From contig JAHFEI010000121.1 in NCBI GenBank assembly GCA_023248615.1, positions 1-6,588 on the forward strand: DNA of 6,588 nt, written 5' to 3'. A program made the position numbers and the translations under genes. The notes under the pieces are model-generated. The model saw only the letters and a list, made by a program, of their open reading frames with translations, did no database searches and was not told where the DNA came from. Within the stretch, counting starts at the first letter, position 1. Every line of letters begins with the position of its first letter. The DNA is from Nitrospinales bacterium. Lineage in GTDB: Bacteria; Nitrospinota_A; UBA7883; JACRGQ01. This document shows, in pieces, positions 1 to 5,342 of this stretch.

Positions 1-4
1 TAAA

Positions 5-10
5 AAGGGA
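5..10 (+). promoter_or_regulatory. Ribosome binding site for the GTG start at 20
   Basis: AAGGGA lies nine bases before a GTG codon at 20. This is good Shine-Dalgarno spacing and is the main reason to prefer the GTG over the in-frame ATG at 77. The reading frame stays open upstream to base 2, so a start outside the window cannot be excluded. A second frame reads through 18-20 into TGA at 21-23, so an upstream gene could end there with the common GTGA four-base overlap. This last point is inference, because only six codons of that frame are visible. Confidence 0.55.
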
Positions 11-19
11 TATTTACGA

Positions 20-1450
20 GTGAGCGCAGGGTGGAGGAACGCTGCCGCATCGTTCCGTTCGCTTCTGGGCGAAGCGATGCGGCATACCGTGCTGTATGTT
101 TCCATAATCTTCCTGTTATCTCTTGCCCATCTCCTGTACAGGCTAGGCATAACTACCGCTTGGGGCGGATTCATTTTTTCCTTTGCCTTGCTGGGCCTTT
201 GGTGGCCTTCCCGGCTACTGGAGGCGTTCATATTCCTGGTAGCGCTAGGCAACCGCGATTTCACATATACTGCGGCGAGCCTAGTCGGAGATGTAGACGG
301 GGGGGCAAACATCTATATAACTGAATGGTGCTTGCTTATACTGCTCGTAGCGGCATTGTCGGGGTTACGGGAAGCGCTACGGCGGTATCGGCCTGGGATG
401 GCCGTGGCTGCCACATATTTACTGGTTGGCCTCTTTCTTTTTGTGATGACTTTCCGCTATTGGCATCTCGCAGCCGCCATCCGGGATTTCGCACTGGTTT
501 ATTATTCCCTGTTCGCAGTTGCCGTGATGGTACATGTCCGGGGAGAGGCCGGGATACGGCGTGTCGCACTTGCGCTAATATTGGGTACCATTCCGAACAT
601 GTTGGCCGAATTTTTAAATTACCTATACGGTACATTGCCGTTCACGCCTGACCAGAAGAATTCTTCCATGAGGACTTCCTATTACTACTTGGCGGCGGCG
701 GGTTTTTGCATCCCGTACCTGTTCGGCGGCGATAGGATGCGGAGAATAATGTCGGTCGCGTACTGCTTGGCAGCCTATCTTATCGTTGTGCTTTACTCGT
801 ATAGCAAGACTTCCATGTTGGCTCTGGTGGTGCTTATGGCGCTACTTTTCTTGTTAAAACCGGGGAGACTTCGGCTCCCCACAGCCCTTTTTGCGGCGTT
901 TTTGTTTCTACTGCCGTTTTTCATAATCCCCTACGGAAAAATATTCGGGATATCCACAGTTTTCTCTGAGGGGACTTACACGCGGGATAGCCGATTCCTC
1001 CTACACGCATCCACCCTGCGGGACTATGCGGAGTATCCGTACGGAATAGGGTTCGGAGCGCCTATATTCGGAGAGCATGCCCACCGGATGATTTCAAATG
1101 TTGAGATATTTCACGCACCGCACAACTCGTACTTGACCGTATTGCGCAGGATGGGAATAGAAGGGTTTTCGGTATTCCTTCTTTTTCATGGTATGGCATT
1201 TTATTTGGCATATAAAGCATATCGTTCCACGGCAGGAGAATTGCCCGCCAAAAAAGTTATTGGGGGAACGCTTTTGGCCTGCATATCCGTTTCTGTTTTC
1301 TCGTACGCCCATGTGGTTTTAGAGGGGCCTTTTCTGGGATCCATTTTTTGGTGCCTGATTGGGTGTCTTTTTGTAGCGGGTGGAATAACTGTCCCAACGG
1401 GGACTGGCGATGCGGGTGTATCCATGCGGAGCGGTGAGATGTTTCAATGA
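20..1450 (+). CDS. O-antigen ligase/polymerase-like (Wzy/WaaL family) integral membrane protein
   Basis: This 476-residue protein probably joins undecaprenyl-linked polysaccharide units, or ligates the glycan to an acceptor, at the periplasmic face of the inner membrane. About a dozen hydrophobic segments are visible, roughly at residues 21-40, 48-76, 103-117, 128-145, 154-172, 181-200, 220-236, 243-280, 286-304, 380-400, 413-432 and 438-456. A large loop at about 305-378 separates the last segments. It carries DSRFLLHASTLRDY, GIGFG and APHNSYLTVLRRMGIEGF, which match the Wzy_C (PF04932) pattern of a charged loop with an H-N-x-Y-L element (H368, N369, Y371). The size is normal for the family. 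GTG was chosen as start because of the AAGGGA nine bases upstream; the ATG at residue 20 is the alternative. Wzy polymerase and WaaL ligase cannot be separated by sequence alone. The export gene downstream favours a role in making an exported polysaccharide. The 117-base gap and separate promoter after it suggest the two genes are not strictly one transcript. Confidence 0.85.
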   Translation: MSAGWRNAAASFRSLLGEAMRHTVLYVSIIFLLSLAHLLYRLGITTAWGGFIFSFALLGLWWPSRLLEAFIFLVALGNRDFTYTAASLVGDVDGGANIYITEWCLLILLVAALSGLREALRRYRPGMAVAATYLLVGLFLFVMTFRYWHLAAAIRDFALVYYSLFAVAVMVHVRGEAGIRRVALALILGTIPNMLAEFLNYLYGTLPFTPDQKNSSMRTSYYYLAAAGFCIPYLFGGDRMRRIMSVAYCLAAYLIVVLYSYSKTSMLALVVLMALLFLLKPGRLRLPTALFAAFLFLLPFFIIPYGKIFGISTVFSEGTYTRDSRFLLHASTLRDYAEYPYGIGFGAPIFGEHAHRMISNVEIFHAPHNSYLTVLRRMGIEGFSVFLLFHGMAFYLAYKAYRSTAGELPAKKVIGGTLLACISVSVFSYAHVVLEGPFLGSIFWCLIGCLFVAGGITVPTGTGDAGVSMRSGEMFQ

Positions 1451-1478
1451 GTTTTGCCAGCCAATTTCATTTATTCGG

Positions 1479-1507
1479 TTTACAAACAAAGCCCGATATA
1501 GTATAAA
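1479..1507 (+). promoter_or_regulatory. Candidate sigma70-type promoter of the polysaccharide export gene
   Basis: TTTACA (1479-1484) and TATAAA (1502-1507) are separated by exactly 17 bases. Each hexamer differs from consensus at one position. Transcription would start near 1514 and give a leader of about 54 bases before the ATG at 1568. The site lies wholly in the 117-base gap between the two polysaccharide genes, which fits a real promoter. I see no operator or clear palindrome over it. It has not been tested and AT-rich gaps do produce such matches by chance, but this is the best match I found in the gaps. Confidence 0.6.
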
Positions 1508-1567
1508 CTCTCCCTTGGCAATTATTTCCAACAGTGTTTTATTCGAAGGGTTTATTGGACAACAAAT

Positions 1568-4500
1568 ATGATTGGTAAACTGAAAAAATACGCCGCCTTT
1601 TTTAGCGTTTTGTTGTCCGTCCTGCTATTGGGCAGTCTTGTTGCCGCCGAAGAGCCGGATTTGGGCAAGCTCTTGGCCAAGCAGCTTACGGCAAGCCGAG
1701 GCAAGAAAACCGACATAATGGGCGGAGCCATGGACTATTCGAATTTCGCTGGACAGCAGGAAACTTACCTGAAGATGCTGGAACTCCAAAACGAGGGGGA
1801 ACCGAGCAAGATAGAAGAAGAGTACCGCTTCCGCATTTCGAGCCAAAACGCCTTCGCCAAAAAGCTGTATTTGACTGGCGACCCCGAAAATCCGGAGGAG
1901 TTATGCGATTCTGCTGGGCAAAGCCCTGCGGATTTGGCTTCCCTCGCAAAGAAACAAGAAGGCACATCTGCCGCCCCCGATTCGGCGGCAATTAGTGGAA
2001 TGCTCGGCCAACAGTCCACAACCGCCAGCCAGAAGGAGGCACTGCAAAGGGCGCTAAGCACAGGGGTTCCTTCTGCTACGACTTCTTCCGCGACCAAGAA
2101 ACAGGGCCAATCAGGAAAAAAACAAATGTTGGACATCGCAACCGAACAACAGGCCTTTCCCTTTCCCCTGAAACCAAATTGCAAGCCCGAAAATGTAATG
2201 ATTCGCCATCTTAGGAAAATAAAAAGAGATGTAATGTCGCAAATTCACGACCTTAGCACCTCTTTTCAAGATACACAATCTCAGGACACGCAACAACGGG
2301 ATTCGCGGCCCAAGAGTCAGCAATCCACTAACGGGCAGTACTCCGATACGCGACCTGCTGACACGCTATCCGCAGACACAGACACGCAGTCCCATACGCA
2401 AAGCGAATTGGCAAAGGTTCGGGAACTGAAATCCAAAAAAATGCTGGAGGGACTCCAATCCCAATTGATGCAGATAATGGATATGGAGGCTAAATACAGT
2501 AGAGGGGAAATAGAAAGCCTTGCCACAGATATGGATAAGTTCAAGGCGGACAGCGAAGTAAAGGGGCTATACAAAAGGCTATTGAGCGCTTCAAAACTGC
2601 TTTTTGTGCCGCCGGACATATCGCAGTACGGGTATAACCTTTTCTACTTGTCGCCGACGGCGTTTGCCCAATCCTCCGATTCTGCCATAAGCGATGATTA
2701 TGTCTTGGGACCCGGCGATTCCCTTAACATCAACCTGTCCGGAAGCGTCAATGACGTCATTGAGGCTGTGGTCAGCCGTGATGGCACTATCGCGGTACTG
2801 AATGAAAGGCCTTTCCATGTGGGCGGCCTGACCATCGGGAAGGTCACATCCATAGTTGAAAAAATGGTAAGGGAGAAGCTTGTTGGGGTTACTGCGAGCG
2901 TCAGTATTGGTAAATTACGCTGGTTCCGCATATTTGCCATGGGTGATATGGCCAACCCTGGCTCCTGCATGATCAGTGGAATGTCGAACGTCTCAAACGC
3001 CATATTAGTCTGCGGAGGGGTTGCAAAAAACGGTTCACTCCGCAATATACAGCTTTTGCGCCATGGGAAGAAGATTGCCTCCATAGACTTTTATGATTTC
3101 CTGCTGAAAGGCGATACATCAAAGGATCCCCAAATACAGCCAGGGGATGTGCTATTTGTGCCTCCCATCCAAGATACTGTAGCCATTGCAGGTGAAGTCA
3201 ACAGGCCTGCCATATACGAGTTGAACGGGAAAACGTCACTCGGAGACCTTATTTCCGTATCGGGCGGGCTACGCCCCACATCTTTGTTGCAAATGGCCCA
3301 GATAGAACGGATAGATAGCAACGGGAAAATGAGCGTTATTGATGTCAATCTTGAGAAAGACAACAGAAACCTCGCACTCCGTAACGGGGATATACTAAAG
3401 GTGTTCTCGATTCTCCAGACTGAGGATACATCCGACACCGTGTACGTCGTAGGAAACGTTAAGCACGCCGGAAAGCGCGCCTTCAAAAAAGGGATGCGGA
3501 TTTCAGATGTAATACGGGACACCTCCGACCTGTTGATCGAAACATACCTGGATTATGGCCTGATAGAGAGGGAATCCGGCCTTGACCGTTCAGCCGAGCT
3601 TATCCGTTTCGATATCGGCAAGATGCTTACAGGGGTCGCGGAACAAAACCTTGAACTGAAGCAGAGAGATAAAATTTACATTTTTAATGACTCCAGCTTC
3701 CACGAAAGGATTTCTGTCGCCGTGGAAGGGATGGTGGCAAACCCGGGTAAATACGATTACAAAAAGGGGATGAGGGTTATAGACCTGATACTCCTGAGCG
3801 GTGGGTTGCTGAAGGATGCCCAATTGTCCTCCGCCGAGTTATACACTACAGACCCGGCGACCGATAGTGATATCCTAACCCGTGTAAACCTATCCAAGGT
3901 AATGGATAAGGATGAAGGCCAGAACAGGCACCTGCGCGATGGAGACCGGCTTGTAATCCACTCCGCCCTTGAAGAAAAGCCCAAGATGACCGTCAGCATA
4001 GCTGGTGAGGTTAACCATCCAGGTAAATTCCCGTACACCGAGGGATCCACAGTTGCGGATATTATTTTTGCGGCGGGTGGCCTCACCGAGAAGGCATACA
4101 GGAAAGAGGCGGAAATAGCGCGGTACGAGGTGGTTGGCAATGAGCAACGGGTTACCCACCGTATAGCGGTTAATTTACTCACGGCTCTTGAAGGAGATGC
4201 TAAAGACAATATAAGACTGAAGCCGTACGACCAGTTACTCGTCCGCCAGATAAGGGACTGGGGTAGCCATGCATGGGCAAAAATTGAGGGTGAAGTCCTG
4301 TTCCCCGGCGTTTACAAGATTGGCGATGGTGAGACGATTGAAAGCCTGATAATGAGGGCCGGAGGTCTTACGCACCGCGCATATCCGTATGGGGCACGTT
4401 TCACGAGAAAATCCATTGCAACGCTTCAAGAGCAACAGTTCAAGGAAATGGCAGACAAATTGGAACGTGATTCAATGCGTTATGCCCTTTCCCCCATATC

Positions 4501-5026
4501 GCTTGGCGGCGAGAAGTCGATGGAAAAACAGCAGTTCGCACTGGGTAGCATTAAGGCTATGGCGGAAAAATTACGCAACGACAAGCCTGAAGGTAGGATG
4601 GTGGTCGACCTTGATGGTTCGAGTAAACACCACCATGGTGGTAGCGCCAATGTTAGGCTCGAGGAAGGCGATACCCTGTACATCCCGCGAGTCCCGGATG
4701 CGCTCCTGATTATGGGATCCGTATATAACCCAAATGCATTTAATTACAACCCCCGAAAATCCGTAAGGGAATACCTGAACATGGCGGGTGGCTATACTGA
4801 AAACGCCAACCCGGATGGGACTTACATAATCAAGGCTAACGGGGAGGTCGTTCCGCTTAAGAGCGGCTTCTTCTTCAGTACCCAGTTGGGACCTGGTGAC
4901 GTGATTATGGTTCCGGAAAAAATTGAGCAGTATTCCGGCCTTGAGGCGACAAAGGATGTCTCTCAGGTTCTTTATCAGTTGGCAATTACTGCGGCATCCA
5001 TGAAAACTATCGGCGTAATAAAGTAG
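1568..5026 (+). CDS. Large multi-SLBB outer-membrane polysaccharide export (OPX, Wza-like) protein
   Basis: This 1152-residue protein probably forms or lines the periplasmic-to-outer-membrane conduit for a surface polysaccharide. Residues 1-27 are a signal peptide (KLKK, hydrophobic core, likely cleavage after VAA). No lipobox cysteine is present, unlike Wza. Residues 28-372 are polar: helical stretches near 60-110 and 281-345, low-complexity S/A/Q-rich sequence, and a five-residue repeat at 235-279. The motif YGYNLFYLSPTAFAQ (354-368) leads into a Poly_export domain at about 373-450 with DYVLGPGD (377-384). Seven SLBB-like units follow, at about 453-533, 536-616, 624-707, 715-798, 807-893, 902-1040 and 1044-1118. 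Most open with a GEVxxPGxY-like motif and close with a PGDxLxVP-like motif. Unit 3 is the most degenerate. Unit 6 carries a polar insertion at about 948-1012. The C-terminal helix (about 1127-1150) may correspond to the Wza pore helix. The ribosome site is weak (TTGGAC, GGA eight bases before ATG), and no better in-frame start was found upstream. Codon use resembles the neighbours, including AGG for arginine. Confidence 0.9.
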   Translation: MIGKLKKYAAFFSVLLSVLLLGSLVAAEEPDLGKLLAKQLTASRGKKTDIMGGAMDYSNFAGQQETYLKMLELQNEGEPSKIEEEYRFRISSQNAFAKKLYLTGDPENPEELCDSAGQSPADLASLAKKQEGTSAAPDSAAISGMLGQQSTTASQKEALQRALSTGVPSATTSSATKKQGQSGKKQMLDIATEQQAFPFPLKPNCKPENVMIRHLRKIKRDVMSQIHDLSTSFQDTQSQDTQQRDSRPKSQQSTNGQYSDTRPADTLSADTDTQSHTQSELAKVRELKSKKMLEGLQSQLMQIMDMEAKYSRGEIESLATDMDKFKADSEVKGLYKRLLSASKLLFVPPDISQYGYNLFYLSPTAFAQSSDSAISDDYVLGPGDSLNINLSGSVNDVIEAVVSRDGTIAVLNERPFHVGGLTIGKVTSIVEKMVREKLVGVTASVSIGKLRWFRIFAMGDMANPGSCMISGMSNVSNAILVCGGVAKNGSLRNIQLLRHGKKIASIDFYDFLLKGDTSKDPQIQPGDVLFVPPIQDTVAIAGEVNRPAIYELNGKTSLGDLISVSGGLRPTSLLQMAQIERIDSNGKMSVIDVNLEKDNRNLALRNGDILKVFSILQTEDTSDTVYVVGNVKHAGKRAFKKGMRISDVIRDTSDLLIETYLDYGLIERESGLDRSAELIRFDIGKMLTGVAEQNLELKQRDKIYIFNDSSFHERISVAVEGMVANPGKYDYKKGMRVIDLILLSGGLLKDAQLSSAELYTTDPATDSDILTRVNLSKVMDKDEGQNRHLRDGDRLVIHSALEEKPKMTVSIAGEVNHPGKFPYTEGSTVADIIFAAGGLTEKAYRKEAEIARYEVVGNEQRVTHRIAVNLLTALEGDAKDNIRLKPYDQLLVRQIRDWGSHAWAKIEGEVLFPGVYKIGDGETIESLIMRAGGLTHRAYPYGARFTRKSIATLQEQQFKEMADKLERDSMRYALSPISLGGEKSMEKQQFALGSIKAMAEKLRNDKPEGRMVVDLDGSSKHHHGGSANVRLEEGDTLYIPRVPDALLIMGSVYNPNAFNYNPRKSVREYLNMAGGYTENANPDGTYIIKANGEVVPLKSGFFFSTQLGPGDVIMVPEKIEQYSGLEATKDVSQVLYQLAITAASMKTIGVIK
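2270..2404 (+). repeat. Degenerate 15-base tandem repeat inside the export gene, about nine units
   Basis: Nine in-frame units of 15 bases start at 2270, 2285, 2300, 2315, 2330, 2345, 2360, 2375 and 2390. They encode DTQSQ, DTQQR, DSRPK, SQQST, NGQYS, DTRPA, DTLSA, DTDTQ and SHTQS. The best-preserved part is GAYACGC at the unit start (2285, 2345, 2360), giving Asp-Thr. Units 4, 5 and 9 have drifted. The tract lies in the hydrophilic linker between the signal peptide and the Poly_export domain. Because the unit is five codons, gain or loss of units keeps the frame. That the copies arose by duplication rather than composition bias is inference from the shared phase. Confidence 0.6.
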
Positions 5027-5143
5027 TTGGCCAGAAATATGAGGACTTGGCAGAATCGCAGAACGGCTACAGGAATGATAGTCGCCATTGGCAAAGTGCA
5101 GTACGTCCCAGTGATGGCAGAATTTTGAAGGCTCCATATAGCT

Positions 5144-5168
5144 GTTAATTTTTTACAAGTTAATTTTT
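5144..5168 (+). repeat. Two direct copies of a 10-base AT-rich sequence before the tRNA gene
   Basis: GTTAATTTTT occurs at 5144-5153 and again at 5159-5168, a 15-base period, ending three bases before the tRNA starts at 5172. This is the most AT-rich stretch between the export gene and the tRNA. It could be part of the tRNA promoter region, a protein site, or a small local duplication. A poor -35-like TTGAAG lies at 5125-5130, but no convincing -10 sits at the right distance, so the tRNA promoter is not identified. Confidence 0.5.
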
Positions 5169-5171
5169 GGG

Positions 5172-5248
5172 GCCCCCGTAGCTCAGTTGGATAGAGCAGC
5201 GGTTTCCTAAACCGAAGGTCGTGTGTTCGAATCACGCCGGGGGCACCA
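5172..5248 (+). tRNA. tRNA-Arg (anticodon CCT, reads AGG)
   Basis: A complete 77-base cloverleaf can be drawn. The acceptor stem is GCCCCCG paired with CGGGGGC, all seven pairs Watson-Crick. The D arm is GCTC/GAGC with A14, G18-G19 and A21 in the loop. The anticodon arm GCGGT-TTCCTAA-ACCGA has CCT at 5206-5208 preceded by T33. The variable loop is AGGTC. The T arm is GTGTG-TTCGAAT-CACGC with the normal T-loop. The discriminator is A and CCA is encoded in the gene. Pair 27-43 is a G-A mismatch at the top of the anticodon stem; pair 50-64 is a T-G wobble. The neighbouring genes use AGG for arginine, the codon this tRNA reads. It stands alone between two protein genes. Confidence 0.96.
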
Positions 5249-5249
5249 T

Positions 5250-5336
5250 TTTCCCAACATGGTAAGATAGCTCGCCTGTATTGGTCGGAGCTTCGCCGGG
5301 CGCCGAAGAATGTGTAGTTTCAGACTTTTTGGGAAA
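5250..5336 (+). repeat. Inverted repeat arms between the tRNA 3' end and the next ribosome binding site
   Basis: TTTCCCAA (5250-5257) is the exact reverse complement of TTGGGAAA (5329-5336). The first arm starts two bases after the encoded CCA and the second overlaps the purine-rich ribosome site of the signalling gene. The loop of 71 bases holds an imperfect GC-rich hairpin at 5291-5308 (CTTCG/CGAAG stem, no T-run after it). Eight pairs over this distance may be chance. If real, the pairing could lower translation of the downstream gene on transcripts that read through from the tRNA. Confidence 0.3.
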
Positions 5337-5340
5337 GGGG
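5331..5340 (+). promoter_or_regulatory. Ribosome binding site of the signalling gene
   Basis: GGGAAAGGGG lies directly before the ATG at 5343. The GGGG core is close to the start (two bases), while GGGA at 5331-5334 has normal spacing of eight. It supports 5343 over the in-frame ATG at 5310, which has only GAAG just upstream and would add 11 residues with no counterpart in receiver domains. Confidence 0.5.
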
Positions 5341-5342
5341 AC

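Noticed and set aside
3757..4209. 150-codon minus-strand frame inside the export gene
   Set aside because: It is opposite SLBB units 4 and 5, with composition expected of a complementary strand and no start signal.
4625..4639. Histidine cluster (KHHHGG) in the export protein as a metal site
   Set aside because: Three histidines in a Gly/Ser-rich loop are not enough to claim metal binding; it looks like a flexible loop between SLBB strands.
5048..5123. TGGCAGAAT present twice (5048-5056 and 5115-5123) in the gap after the export gene
   Set aside because: Nine-base matches 67 bases apart with no shared flanks or palindrome; probably chance.
5039..5128. Small + strand reading frame of 29 codons after the export gene (starts MRTWQNRRTATG)
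   Set aside because: No ribosome binding site before its ATG, no recognisable motif, and it occupies an ordinary gap; length is within chance expectation.
4571..5137. 188-codon minus-strand frame over the 3' end of the export gene
   Set aside because: It lies opposite a well-supported coding region with clear SLBB motifs and encodes no recognisable protein, so it is a shadow frame.
5172..5248. tRNA-Arg as the attachment site of an integrated element
   Set aside because: No second copy of the tRNA 3' part, no integrase gene and no change in gene style on either side within the window.
5291..5308. GC-rich hairpin after the tRNA as a rho-independent terminator
   Set aside because: The stem is only five pairs plus an interrupted inner part, and no T-run follows directly; the T5 at 5326-5330 is too far away.
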